A stretch of 64,000 nt of DNA from Ziziphus jujuba (lineage: Eukaryota > Streptophyta > Magnoliopsida > Rosales > Rhamnaceae). Below the pieces are notes generated by a model. It was not told where the DNA came from, ran no database searches, and saw only the letters and a program-made list of their open reading frames with translations. Made by a program: the position numbers and the translations under genes. The stretch is from contig NC_083387.1 in the NCBI RefSeq assembly GCF_031755915.1, forward strand, positions 12,669,001-12,733,000. The letters run 5' to 3'. Positions 35,364 to 47,717 of the stretch are shown piece after piece. The stretch's first letter is position 1. Every line of letters begins with the position of its first letter.

Positions 35364-38300
35364 GAACATGTTGAAATTGTTCGATTGTAAATGTTTGAAC
35401 GAAATTTAGAGATATTAAATGTCCTAATTTTATTTAGAGATAAAAATGAAAAAACTATAATGGACTTGCTTTATATCAATTACTAAAAATAAAGTACAAA
35501 AAGATCATTTTGAGATTGCATTTAGTATCATAATCGCAAACTAATTTGTTCAAAACTATAAATTGTCTAAATTTATTGTCTCATGAGTGGCTACATAATT
35601 TGAAATTAAGTCCTTAAAAGCTTTTATTTAGAAAGCATATGGTGTTTCCCCTCTTTGGGCACATATTTGATGATATTTAAATCATTTATCAACAACTGGC
35701 AGCATTGGATATCCTGGTATCATGAACAACTATAACAACGACAAAGGTAACAAAAATATTGTCAACATAAATATTAATATAATCCAACACTTCCATTATC
35801 TATATCTTTTTCATCCTGCATATTTTTTACATTCAATTAGATATAATCCATCAATGATTAAAAAAAAAAATTGGCATGTTTCATAGCGTAAGATATTTAA
35901 TATCCGTATATATATATATATATATAATACTCGACAGATAAAAGCCGATCATCTTGATAATGTTTAGATGGACGCTTTTGAACAATTAAAAATGTTTAGT
36001 TTTAAACTTCCAAATAAAAGACGTATTTTGACATCTAGAATAAAAAATAAGCCGAACTTGTCATTGGTATATGATAGAAAAAATAATCCAAACTAAAGCA
36101 ATCATCACAAAATGAAAAACAAGAAGAAGAAGAAAAAGCTAAATATATCTTATTGTTTCATATTTTTGGGCTTCCGTAATTTTTGAATAATTATTGTATC
36201 TGCAACCTTAATTTTTAATGGAGTATTAGTTAGATGTATATATGTAACGTATTATTTGAAAAGAATAATGAGACTGTATAAAGAAATTATTTAAATAAAT
36301 TTAGTTAATAAGTATCCTTAATAGTAATTTTAAATGTGGATAGAAATGTAAATCAATAATGAGATTATATAAAGTTCAAACGGTAGTGCAACTAGAAATT
36401 CTTTTTAAAATATTAGCTTGTAAGACAAAGTGGGCTAGGAAGAGTAAATAAAAAAGATAATATAATTAATGTAATGGACTAAAGTATCTACAACAATATT
36501 TCTTACTTGATAAATTTAGAATTATCATCCAAAATGTATGTTTCGAGATATATATATATATATATATATTTATATGATCACATTTCAATATTCGAATAAT
36601 AACAAGATCTAGACACTATGTGTTTGCGGGATTACACTTCTGTTCTATTTAGAATTAATTTTGAAGCTTTAAAATTGATTATCAAAGAATGTCAATCTAG
36701 TATGAGTGTTAGGTAAATTAATAAGAAAAAAAATTCTTATTTTACAAGAATCAATATCCTTTGGCAAATGCAATTGACTTTTGAATTCTAACTTTCGAGA
36801 TTTATATTTTATCTTCTCTAATAATCTATAATTAAAATACTAATTTTAATTTATTAATAGTCTACATTGAAAATATTTTTAATTCAAATTTAGAAATTTA
36901 CGTTCAATGTATTTTCTTTAAATATGGTTGTGATGAAAATAAAATCTTTTATTAAATATTTAGTAATACAAATTATATATAGTAATAAAAAAATATATTA
37001 CAAGTAAATAGATGATAATAAATAATTATTTACCTAACACTTAAATATTGATTTGAAATTGTACAATAATTATGAAATAGTAGTTCTACCAAATATTTAA
37101 TTGATTCTTTCTACAACATAACTAAAATTAATTCTCTTTGAAAATACAACAATACCAAATCATCACTGATGAATTACATATAATCCAACAAAAGTACATT
37201 ATGTTTGGATGACAAAGCGAGTATATAATATGAATAATCTAGTAGCATGTCTAGGAGGGGTAAATCTAGTGACAAAGTTGATAGTTCCCATAGATAGCTC
37301 GGTTCAAATTCTCCAATCCTTACAATAAAAAAAAAAATAAAAAATAAAAAAATAAAAAAGAAGAAGTATTCATACTATTTGAAAATTTGGAAAATACTAG
37401 AAATGCGTTAAATAGGCTTTTTAGATGACTTAGGCTTCGTTTTGATGGTTGAGAAATAAAGAACTAGCAAGAGTCTAGACCTACTTCATATTATCTCCAT
37501 GTCTCAAACTACATATTTACAGTTTTATAATTTAATAATTGAGGAGTCATTCCTCCCATAAACAGGAAATTTAAATATAATAAAGTGAATAATGAGAACT
37601 TGTTCCTCCCACAAATATAAAAAAAAAATGCAAAAAAATAAACAGATGAGGACTCTGCCCTCCACAGCAAAGTAAGTAAAACTAAATGCAAGAAAGTAAA
37701 ATACTAAAAGTTAAAAAAATCAGGTGCAAGGACTTTTTATGTGGAAACCCTATATGTTAAAAATCACATGTGCTAGACACACAGACAATCCTAATCTAAG
37801 TGTAAGGAATATTATTGACATTGCTAGTCATTGAGATAGTTGATGACTCACTTTTTGACACTAAATGCAGTGGCTTTAAGCCCAGACCATTGCTACTACT
37901 ACTCCTCTCAAGGATACATGTAAGACCATCTTCAAAGCCTCCTTCGCAAAGGCTCTACTCTTCCAAGCTTGTTGCAACAAATCCTAAAGTACCAATCAAA
38001 TTTACGGGATAAGGTGTTTTGGGACGTTTGAAATATGTGGGAAATATATAAGTCTCTTTCTAACTAAGAAAGTACATGTTTGAGACAATCATTGAGAAAT
38101 AATTATTGAAACACAAAGTGAGGATTAGAGAATCGGCCCATAATAGCTAAGAAGTGATTTAAAGATGAAATTTATGGTCCAAAATCACTTAAGCTCAATG
38201 TATTTCCATTAATGGTGAACTACCTATATCTGGAAACATGGAACTCTCTCCCATTTTTTTCTATCACCAAACTTGAGAAAAGATAAGGCTTTAATGAAAA

Positions 38301-38375
38301 TGAGGATCTTATTCGAACAACATAGGGGTTGTTGGAACAAGGGTGTTAGAATCCAACCATAAAAAGACACTTTGC
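35364..38375. other. No recognisable gene
   Basis: AT-rich part of duplicated block 2. AT microsatellites lie at 35909-35926 and 36549-36569. At about 37307-37350 'ggttcaaattctcc' precedes an A-rich tail, and the same arrangement occurs at 43608-43660. This may be an old SINE end shared by two copies of the block. Confidence 0.4.
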
Positions 38376-38520
38376 AGGACGTTATCCGAACAACATACAC
38401 ACCTTGTTCGAACAACGTAGATCCATCACTAAATGTATGACACATGCTAGGACATTGTCTGAGCAATATATACACCTTGTCCAAATAATGTAGATTCACC
38501 ACTTAGGAAATGACGCGTGG
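38376..38520. repeat. 73-bp tandem duplication
   Basis: Units 38376-38448 and 38449-38520 share 'aggac(g/a)tt', 'acacaccttgt(t/c)c', 'gtagat(c/t)ca(c/t)cac'. Short inverted phrases such as gttcgaacaac occur within the units. No coding potential. Confidence 0.75.
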
Positions 38521-39377
38521 TAGATGTTGTTCTGACATGATAGTGACTTTGTTCAAACAACAGTAAAAATTGTCAAACTAGATATTTTTACTTTAACAAA
38601 TTTGGTAAAAATCATATCAAAACATAATCAAAATGCCTAGAGTATAAAAACTAGTAAATATGCAAAGGTCAGCGAAAAACATAGATAGTGTGGAATAGTG
38701 TGTGCTTAATCACCTAGATATATATATATGAGCTCTCTAAGTTACTTACTTTATCTAATAGGGATTTGATCTTCATGCTTAGGTATTGATTGAGATTGAT
38801 ATTTTACAACTATGTATTTTGAATCATACAAATTTACCAACACACAAAAAACTAACACAACAATGTTAATTCTTAGAATATAATATTAAATAAGAACAAT
38901 AAAGGTCCTAATTAAAGTAATTAATATACACCAACATCCAAGAATTAACTTTAATTTGACTATAAGGACATAAACATGAGCAGTTTTTGCCTTATGTAAT
39001 TAATGCGCTCTATCATCCCAGAATTAATTTAAATTTAATAATATTAAAGTTACTAAAATATTGATAAAATTTATTTACCAAATGGTGTGATGGATGATGT
39101 GGTAATTTTAAATTAGTTTTTTTTTATTCATTTATCCATTTAAAAATTTACTTATCCATATTTAAGTTATATTAAAATGTTAATCAATAATATTTTAACA
39201 TATGTTATTTCATAAATATTTTGACATATATAACATCATTGATTTTAGTTTTACTATAGGGATATGGATATGTACATCTATCCTACTATATGAAATTTTG
39301 AACAATATTGCTCTTTTTAGTCAAATAATTTGCCTTTCTCCTTGTTCTTGAAACCATATCACTATCTTTACCCTCAA

Positions 39378-39958
39378 TAGAAATGTGAACGGGGAGGGAC
39401 AGGGCCAGTTTTTAAAATCCCCTCCCCATTCCCGCGGAAAATTTTCTATTCCATCCCACGGTTTTCTCCGTTTCTTTATAGATGGGGCAGGGACGCGGAT
39501 TCCCCAATGGGGGATGGAGTGGGGCGGTTTTCTCCGCTTTTTTTTTTAATTTTTTTTAATTTTTTTATCATTCATATAATTTTTTTTTAGAAATTTATAT
39601 AATTTTTTTAATGAATAAAATGTAAATAATGTGATTAAAATGCAACAAAAATATAATAAAATACATTGATGTCGGTGGCCAAAGTTGAGGGCTTAGTGTT
39701 GGAGCTTGTAAGAAAAAAAGAAAATGATATTTTACATAAATGAAACTAGAAAAAAAATTTTAAAAAAATCATAAATATATATACCGGGCCAGGGTTGGGA
39801 CGGGGTGTTTACTCCCCGTCCTCGACCCATTCCCAGTTCAGGTTTTAAACCTTTGCTCCGAGTCCGTCCCATAATTCCGATTTTTCGAGAAAAAAACTGC
39901 TCCGTTAGGGACGGTGCCCCGTGGGGATCAGGTCGTGCGGGGCAAATTGCCATTCCTA
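39378..39958. mobile_element. hAT-like MITE in the promoter of peptide copy 2
   Basis: This GC-richer 581-bp insertion starts tagaaatgtgaacgggg. Its other end, read on the opposite strand, starts taggaatggcaa, giving imperfect terminal inverted repeats of about 12 bp. The flanks are accctcaa (39370-39377) and accttcaa (39959-39966), an 8-bp target duplication with one mismatch, as hAT transposons make. G- and C-rich 'ggggcgg' arms are typical of a common plant MITE group starting TAGGGATG. It has no coding capacity. It separates the conserved 'ctttaccctcaa' block from the TATA-like box. Confidence 0.75.
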
Positions 39959-39970
39959 ACCTTCAACCAT

Positions 39971-39979
39971 CATAAATAG
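39971..39979 (+). promoter_or_regulatory. Degenerate TATA box of peptide copy 2
   Basis: CATAAATAG stands where TATAAATAG occurs in copies 1 and 3. The first T of the box is changed to C. Confidence 0.45.
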
Positions 39980-40076
39980 GACCTGCCTTGCCTCTCCTTG
40001 GTTGTTCTAAGCATAAAAGCAAGACGAAAAGAAATTTAAAGCCCTAGCGATCACCATTTGATTTGCATACCGACCA

Positions 40077-40320
40077 ATGGCTATAGAAATGATCAATGGC
40101 TCAGCGTCTTACAAAGAGTATTCGGGTATTAAAGTGATAAGAAGTTTATTCATCACTAAAAATTGCCTAGGACCAAGTCTCGATGAAACCTGGAAGACTT
40201 CAAAATCTTCAACAAGCTACAAGATTTGATCCTAGCATGAGCTTTCAAACTTTTCAAGGAATCACAAGATTTGGTCCTAACCTGTGTGGTGCAAAACATT
40301 CGGTAGGCAAGGTTGGTCCT
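40077..40320 (+). pseudogene. Peptide locus copy 2, signal peptide deleted
   Basis: The ATG at 40077 corresponds to 1822 of copy 1. Copy 1 reads gagataatcaat, then the signal peptide, then ttaatcaatggctca. Copy 2 reads gaaatgatcaatggctca. The signal peptide was therefore removed between two copies of ATCAAT. A 50-codon frame ends at 40229 and includes KNCLGPSLDETW, matching NHLEPSLDKGH of copy 1. In another frame two array-like units follow (RFDPSM and RFGPNLCGAKH), up to about 40310. It is neither secreted nor in frame with its units. Confidence 0.7.
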
Positions 40321-40330
40321 AAATTTTAAG

Positions 40331-41879
40331 TGCGCCGTACAAAATTTAAAAAAGTGCCACTTTATTTTTTATTTTTTATTTTTTTACTAAACCACTTTCG
40401 TATATTTAGAAGCACAGTTATATAACAAAAGATAATAAATTTAGTCTAAATTTTGTGGTTCTTTAACAATGAATTTACCAAGAGCATCTTTTTTAGATTG
40501 TATTAAAGTACTCTTTAGTTTTTCTCTTCTTTTTTCGTTTTTCATATTCATGTAATTGTTTTCTAGGATATATTTTAACTTTTTATGGGAAATAGAAAAG
40601 AAAAAATAAAAACACAAAACGACAAGAAAACAAAACAAAACGGATGTAATAGTAAATAAAGAATATTAGAAAAATAGAACATGATTCATAGTAAAATAAA
40701 GCTAATTTCACAATTGTGTTGTTTACTGAGAAGAGCAATACATGATTAATACATGATTGTATATCATGTAACTATGGAGAGGCTGATTTTTTTCCCCCTT
40801 CTTTTAAAAGCAGAAAATTTTCCAAAATAAGTTATTGATTTTGGTATAGACAAATTAGATCGAAATAAAATATCTATTTTTATTTTTTATTTTTTATTTT
40901 TGGCTATTGATTTTGGTATTTTATGTTGGACTAGTTACAGACTAATTAGATCTAAATAAAATATATATTCTTTTTTTTTTTTTAAACCAATGGCTATTCA
41001 TTTTGGTATTGTATGTTGGACTGGTTATATGTAAATCAAATATCTATTTTCTTTTTTGACCAATCGTTTTCTATAAAATAAGATATAAAATTATAAAATA
41101 TATTTTTATTAATTAATTTTTGCTAATGGTGCTATTTATTATGCATCATTATAGTTTGCTTTAATCATGTAGGCATATTTAATTTGTTCATTGTATGCTC
41201 TTTTTTTTGGTTTTTTTGTTTTTTTTTTTCTATATATATATATATATATATACTTATTTATTTATTCATTTAATATTTATAATTTTTTATAGGGTCCTTT
41301 TATCCCTGTATTTTATGTCCTCTAATTTTGAAAAGAAAATTCTTTTCAAAAAAACTCTTTAAATAATAAAAAGTACATATATAATTTATTATACATTTAT
41401 GATGCCCCATTATTATGGAATCATATGTAGTTGCATATCCTGCACATGCTTATGGCCGTCCTATGTAGAGGAAATGAATATTAATTATTATCAAAATTTG
41501 TAATTTGCATTGTTCGGAAAATGCACTGACTTATATATATGTAATTTTTTATCAAGGAAAAAAAATTATTACAGAATTGATCTCCCAACTTACCTCATAT
41601 GGCAACAAGATAATACTGATTTCTCTTTTTATACTATAATACTTTATAATCTTGTTAATATAATATATCTATTGTAGTAGAATTATTTTAGCTATTTTTG
41701 TGTGGATCCGAATTAATTTGATAATTTCGAAATATTTCCTTAAAGAGTTTGTTAATTTGTAATCTTTTTCTTTTCGAAAAAAAAAAAAGCTTAAATAAAT
41801 TATATTTCTTGTATCCTACTAACACTCTAAAATCCACAAAAAACAATAAACAAATCAAAATCGTTCTTACTCTCCTTCT
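40331..41879. other. No recognisable gene
   Basis: AT-rich spacer between duplicated blocks 2 and 3. It has T-rich runs, repeated 'ctattgattttggtattttatgttgga' phrases near 40840-41030 and an AT run at 41232-41252. Confidence 0.4.
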
Positions 41880-42583
41880 TAGTGCATTTGGCCTCATAGT
41901 TTAGATTTTTACTTTTTTAATTATTTATGCACTATAAATTGAGGTATATGATTTTAATGTTTTACTTTCTTAACATGTCTATAAATTGTTTTTTTATTTT
42001 TATTTTTTATTTATTAACATTCATTATTTATAACTGTGATTAATTTCTTTTGTTGAAATACAATCGTGTATTAATTTATTTTAGAATTTCGAGTTCATTT
42101 TATAAATTCAATGATTGATTATTTTTGAGATTTGAAAAAGGAAACAATTTTTTTTGATAAATTATTAGTGTTTTTTTATGAACTTATATATGATTGAGAT
42201 GAAATGTTAGGATAAAAAATCTATATATATATATATATATATATATATCATTTACCTATATTATGTTAAAAGTAAATTTATTTTTCCTTATTAAGAATTG
42301 AGTGTTGAATATTACTTTCCCTTTTTTTTTTGTTTATAGTGAATTTCTCTTCTAACTTTTGATTGGGTTTACTTTCTCATGTTATATTCTTATTTAAAAA
42401 AATTTAAAAGATTAGCATGTTAAACAAAATGGCCCAGGAAGAATAAATAAAAGTAATTAGAAAGAAAGATAATATATTTAATAACATGGGATATAATTAG
42501 TATTAACATTTGTACATCTCCTGTATAAATTCAAAACTATCTTGTAAACGATAAGTTCTGGTATATAACTATATAAATATGAA

Positions 42584-42634
<51 letters not shown>

Positions 42635-43020
42635 TCCACCATTAGGATATTTTAATGGAATTTGATATGGATGCTAATGTTATGCAATATGTTGCAGTAG
42701 AAGTCTATCCTGAAATATGTTGCTTGATATTGGCATGTGTACCAATTCCATCCGGATGTCTTGATTGTAGATGAATTGTATATATATATATATATATATT
42801 AGTCTCATATTAAGACATCTTGGTGGCATGATTGAGATTTCAGGATGTTTTGATGGACTATATAAGTTTGATGAAATACCAACAATCTTAAACAACTAAG
42901 TGAACCCTATCTGATATCATTTAAATCCTAACTATATGTTTAAATTTAAGCTCTTGAAGCAATCGAAATGTTGATAAATGAGATCTTGATGGAAAAACCA
43001 TCATAGCATTCTAATCAGAA

Positions 43021-43056
<36 letters not shown>

Positions 43057-43937
43057 ATCAAGTTTGCATCAATTCGATCTATGGTTTTAGTATCATGTCA
43101 TCATTTATTAGCCATTAAATTACTCTGAGACTGAGATTTAAAAATCAATCGATAATCAAATATGAACTTATTTACATTCTATAGTCATATTTAAGAAAAG
43201 TGAATTATATAGGGATCTGGTAAATTATAAATATATTTTTAAATTTCACCTTTTTAAGCTATCCATTGGTAGATAAAAGAAGTTTTGATGATAAGACTAT
43301 CAAGCTGATTTGATGTGAGCCTAATTGTATTTACTGTTCCTTAGGTTCCTATACTATTCATTTACTTTAAATAGTATGTTAGTATGTCACTAAATCCATT
43401 TGAATTATTAATTAACGTTTATAGCCCCTGAAGCGATCTAATAACTAATAAAAGGAGTCTTGATGCTGAAACTATCAGATCGAACTAATGTGAGCTTGAT
43501 TCTTTTTCTCTTTCCTTACAATTACACACATACAAATAATGAAGTACTATGTCCATGAGAAGACAATCTAGCTGCAAAATCAACTATTTCCTATGTAGAT
43601 AATTGAGTTCGAATCTCCCAACACCTAGGATAAAAAAAGAAAAGAAAAAGTATTTACATTATTATTTCTTGAGTATAATACTATTTATGTCCTAATTAAG
43701 TAATTAATATACACCAACATCCAAGAATTAACTTTAATTTGACTATAAGGACATAAGTAGGAACAACTATCATGTTAAATAACTCATGTCAACATCCAAG
43801 AATTAACTTTAATTCAATGCTAGGGAATAGGAAAAATATATATATATCTTACTACATGAACTTGTAGGTTTTAGTCAAACAATTTGCTTTTCTCCTTCTT
43901 CCCCCAAAACAGTATCACTATTTTTCCCCTTGACCAT

Positions 43938-43945
43938 TATAAATA
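43938..43945 (+). promoter_or_regulatory. TATA box of peptide copy 3
   Basis: TATAAATA lies about 100 bp upstream of the ATG at 44040, in the same context as the copy 1 box. Confidence 0.55.
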
Positions 43946-44039
43946 GGACCTACTTTGCACTCCTTAGTTATATTAAGTGCAAAAGGAAGCCAAAAAAGAA
44001 ACTTAAAGGCTTAATGATCGCTATTTGATTTGCATACCA

Positions 44040-44375
44040 ATGGCTAAAAGAATTATCAGCACTTTTATCCTTCTCCTTTGTTTTAGTTGTTTTTCTACTT
44101 TTGTGCTTTTCACTTCCTTCCCATGGAGATGGCTCACTGTAATTGCCCAAAGTCTCACAAAGTGTACCTGGGTGTCGAAGAAACCGGAAGTACATTCATC
44201 ATTGAGAACTGTTTAGCAAAAAGTCTAGATAAAGTGCATAAACTTGGAAACCTTGAAACTTTTTAAGTAGATGCAAGTTTTGGTTCTAGCCCATGTAAAG
44301 GACACATACATACCTTGAAGCCTTCAAAATTTTTCAAGGAGATACAAAATTTGGTCCTAGCTTAGATGCATGACA
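44040..44375 (+). pseudogene. Peptide locus copy 3, frameshifted
   Basis: The ATG at 44040 opens 58 codons with a clear signal peptide (MAKRIISTFILLLCFSCFST). The frame then leaves the ancestral one: homology to copy 1 continues as nucleotides, but the encoded protein ends at 44216 in an unrelated basic tail. Array-like units remain downstream in other frames: SFGSSPCKGH at about 44278-44305 and KFGPSLDA at about 44349-44370. Only two units are present, against about 18 in copy 1. Confidence 0.7.
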
Positions 44376-44400
44376 TTGCTTAAGATATAAATATTAACTA

Positions 44401-45567
44401 TGTTTTAACAAGCACCTTTTTATGCTGCTCTCCATGTGTAATTGGATGGTCGTTCCCCATTATGATAAAATTTTGTATATAAAACCAACCTTAAAGAAGG
44501 TAGGTATTAGAATCCGATAAAGCATACAAAAGCTACCAATTCATATAGGTAATTAATCACCTATTATCTCAAAATGTAGAATTGTAGGCTAACAAGAGTT
44601 GGGGCTACCTGCGCATAGCCTATACCAATCATACACTGTGGTATTCTATCATTACATTGTTGGTTTGAGCTAGGTAATGGAAAAGATTAAGGTGGGGATC
44701 ATGGTTTGCTTCATTACTGCTTCCATGACCTTGCTAACAAGATATGAATGGTGAAGCTAAAGCAATACTAAACAAGTGAGAAAAGCCCTATATATTCTAT
44801 TATAACTAAGTTACTTTCTCTCATTTTAAAGGAGAACAAAATTAGGCGTAAGGAGATTCAATCGCTATTGGTAGTTCACCCGCTAAGGGAGCATCAAAAG
44901 GAGGTTATTTATTTTGTATTGTTAGGTCGTAAATGATTAGATGCCTTATTTTTGTCTTCATTCTTCCTTGAGAACAGGTTTAAATTCAGAGATGGAAAAA
45001 AGTCATATGACTACTCCTAACAATTAGTTCATATCCTATTCTTTCCTCGCTAGTGAGTTGCATTGAGTTAGTGAAATCTTGTAGAAGTGTCGAAGCCCTG
45101 TATGCTATAATGCTAAGCCAAGGATGCTCCACTTTAATATTTGGTGCATTCACCTTCTAGGGGATTAATCCTGAAGTGATACTCCAAATTAACTCAACAG
45201 TTGTGCTTAGTTCGAACAATGCTGTTAGTATGTGTCATTACTTTCAAGATGTGTGTAGAAGTTGTTGCAATTGCCTCCATGGAGGATGTTTTCAATATTT
45301 GAAACATGTGCAGTTCTTTTATCTATTTTGTCTTCTAATTAAACGTTAAAGGTTTATTCATTCTTACAACTATCTTTTTGAAGCAGATAGTTCACAATGC
45401 TTATTATATAGAAAAAGTAAAATCCAACCCATGAAATACTTATTCAAATCCCTCTAGTTTAAGTATGCAAGAATTAAGGAAATTCAAGCATCTGTATTTT
45501 CATCTTAAGACACCATCCATGAGGAAAGGTTTTACACTCCTATTTTTTACCCAAATTGCCCCAATTT
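44401..45567. other. No recognisable gene
   Basis: Less AT-rich than the flanks, with many short frames and no motif I recognise. It may be old transposon sequence. Confidence 0.35.
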
Positions 45568-45987
45568 ATCTCCCCTCGAGTTAGGGAAGAGGGGCCTTCG
45601 CATCCTAGATAGCGTGTCCCTTCATCCTTAGAATTTGCCTTAGAAACTTCTTATCTTCACGACATTCTTTTACCAAAAACAGAGATGGAGGTGGATTTAG
45701 TTCAAGAATAGATTGAAGAAGAAGTCATTGACATTTTGAGGTTCGAGTTGTATAATGAGAAGGAAGCTTATGTATTGATCTCCCTCTAGGTTAGGGAAGA
45801 GGGGCCTTCGCATCATAGAGGACATGTTCCTTCATCCTTAGAATCTGCTTTAGAAGCTACCTATTTTCACAATGTTCTTTTCGCCAAAAACAAAGATGGA
45901 GGTGGATTTAGTTCAAGGGCAGATCGAAGAAGAAGTCATTAACATTGTGAGGTTCGAGTTGCATAATGAGGAGGAGGCCCATTCATT
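45568..45987. repeat. 210-bp tandem duplication
   Basis: Units 45568-45777 and 45778-45987 share gttagggaagaggggccttc, gatggaggtggatttagttc and 'gaagaagaagtcatt', with roughly one difference per ten bases. The unit is a multiple of three, but no frame stays open through both units. Confidence 0.85.
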
Positions 45988-47417
45988 GGACCAGTGAGTG
46001 CATGGAGAATCATCAAATCCTTCCACTTTGCATGGAGTTTTGTACCTCCATGAGAAAAAAAAGGGAACATATTAAATGGTTTGTAAACAACAAGGATACC
46101 TTTTCCCATCAATTTGTCAGACCCAACAACCCATTTAAGAAATTTTCCATTCCTTTGGACTTTTCTTTCTTATTCATAAATCCATCTTTATTTATGCTGC
46201 CAACTCTTAGTTTGGTCCTATTTCTTATTAATTTTGCTAAAGGGAAGGGGGGAAGAGCCTTAGCGCTTTATATTGATTAAAATTTTTTTTCCCCTCCTAG
46301 TATGGCGCTGTTGCATGCTTCTGATTAATAGAACATGAAAAGGAGGTAGCTAAATAAAAAGATTGCTAAAAGTAATGATCACTAAGAGACACATAATGAT
46401 TAGATCTTTTGATCACACATTTTTTTTTTTTTAAAAACAAAATTTTGGGGACTTTTGCCTTACACACATAAGATTGAATTGCTTGAATTACAAGTTTTAT
46501 ATATTTTATTACACTCACTTCATATTGATAAAAAAGTTCAGAGAACAATTTAAAATGGAGATAAAAAAAAAATTATGGTCATAAGGAAAGGCCTAAATTA
46601 CACAAGAAGTTTTGTCAATTAAAAAGCCATACAACTTGGAGGACATATGACATCTTGATCAAATTGATTACCAACAAATGCTTTTACATTTTACCCCACC
46701 ATGACTTGCCTTTTACCTTACCTTAAGAAGAAATAAATAAGGGGGTATGAAGCACAGGAAATACTGCAAGAAGTGTATGATACAACATGTAACCTTAATG
46801 AGTGGCGGCAAAGTTCTTGATTCATCAATATGAGTGAACTGTGCTTAGATTCTTCATAAAACAACATTGATTTATAAGAGGTGCTGATGGATGAGTAGGC
46901 TTCCCTTTTTCAATTCATGGAATGTGATTAAGGACATGACGAGAGTTCATGCCTTGATAGGAAAGAGATCATTAAAGTGTAGCACAACATCGCCTTTTTC
47001 TTTTTTTTTTTTCTGCCATAAGTTCAACCTGTAAACATGGTAAACCAAATGGGAACCTAAAAAGGGGATGGTACCTCATTAAGCAAAAGATGATCTAAAA
47101 AGGAAAGGCTCACTTGGCTAAAGAAAGGAGTTTTTAAAGCTTACCTTATTATAGAGGGGAAAAGAGGTAACCTATTTTATTAATGATAAGAAAGGGGGTA
47201 AGATATGCGATATGTAACTTGATTCTAAGCCAATCTGGTTGTGGGGAATCAAAAGATCATTGCTGGTGCTGACTTGGATCTTAGGTGACAAAATAAAGTG
47301 GCCAAAAGTGATGAGAAATCATGATCAAAGCTTGGCTTTAGACACCTATTGGCTAATGGTAAGCTTGGCTACAATAAAACACTTACTAAATGCAAAGGAA
47401 AAAGGCCTTCACCACTT
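45988..47417. other. No recognisable gene; may include decayed mitochondrial DNA
   Basis: A 104-codon open frame at 45966-46280 has no recognisable domain. The part nearest 47417 probably belongs to the mitochondrial insertion, because it leads directly into an intron domain V. Confidence 0.35.
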
Positions 47418-47451
47418 GAGCCGTATGCATGGGAATTTGCATGTACAATTT
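47418..47451 (+). pseudogene. Group II intron domain V remnant (mitochondrial origin)
   Basis: GAGCCGTATGCATGGGAATT begins the sequence and TGCATGTACAATTT ends it. This is the shape of the highly conserved catalytic hairpin of plant mitochondrial group II introns, normally closing with TGTACGGTTC. Two G to A changes damage the closing stem. 'aggggggaa', usual just after domain V, follows at 47454. I cannot say which intron it comes from. Confidence 0.65.
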
Positions 47452-47717
47452 TTAGGGGGGAATAGCTAGTAGGAGTCATTATATCCTAATAGCATATATT
47501 TAGAGCTCAATATGAAAAACTTCAGAGATTGTTTCAAAATAAAATCTTTGTGTTACTTTCCTGAGCTAGTATAAGGGGGAGGGTGAGAGGAAATGGAAAA
47601 ACAATGTCCCATTAATAAGGTGAGAGATTTCCAAACCTCCCTCCAGCCTTTTTAAGAATCCTGGCTCTCTAAAGGACCATCTTTAATAATGAAGGAAATG
47701 AAAAAAATCTTAATTTT

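Larger units (their letters stand above)
34150..40330 (+). repeat. Segmental duplication, peptide locus copy 2
   Basis: Sequence at 34170-34680 aligns with 41890-42400 (around 'tttttaattattta', 'aattgaatgttgaatatt' and 'gattgag(t/a)tgaaatgtta'). That at 36400-36480 aligns with 42405-42480, and that at 37200-37350 with 43530-43640. That at 38880-40320 aligns with 43675-44375 and 1290-2300. The order is preserved, so this is one duplicated block enlarged by insertions, including 34964-35363 and the MITE at 39378. Confidence 0.7.
41880..44400 (+). repeat. Segmental duplication, peptide locus copy 3
   Basis: This is the shortest block. It aligns in order with pieces of copies 1 and 2, as described for copy 2. 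It carries AT runs at 42221-42248, 42587-42630 and 42779-42799 and a CA run at 43026-43054. The gene-proximal 700 bp are the best conserved. Confidence 0.7.

Noticed and set aside
36600..37140. AT-rich stretch with loosely inverted 'aattaattttgaagc' phrases
   Set aside because: The complementarity is too short and imperfect in such AT-rich DNA to claim a transposon.
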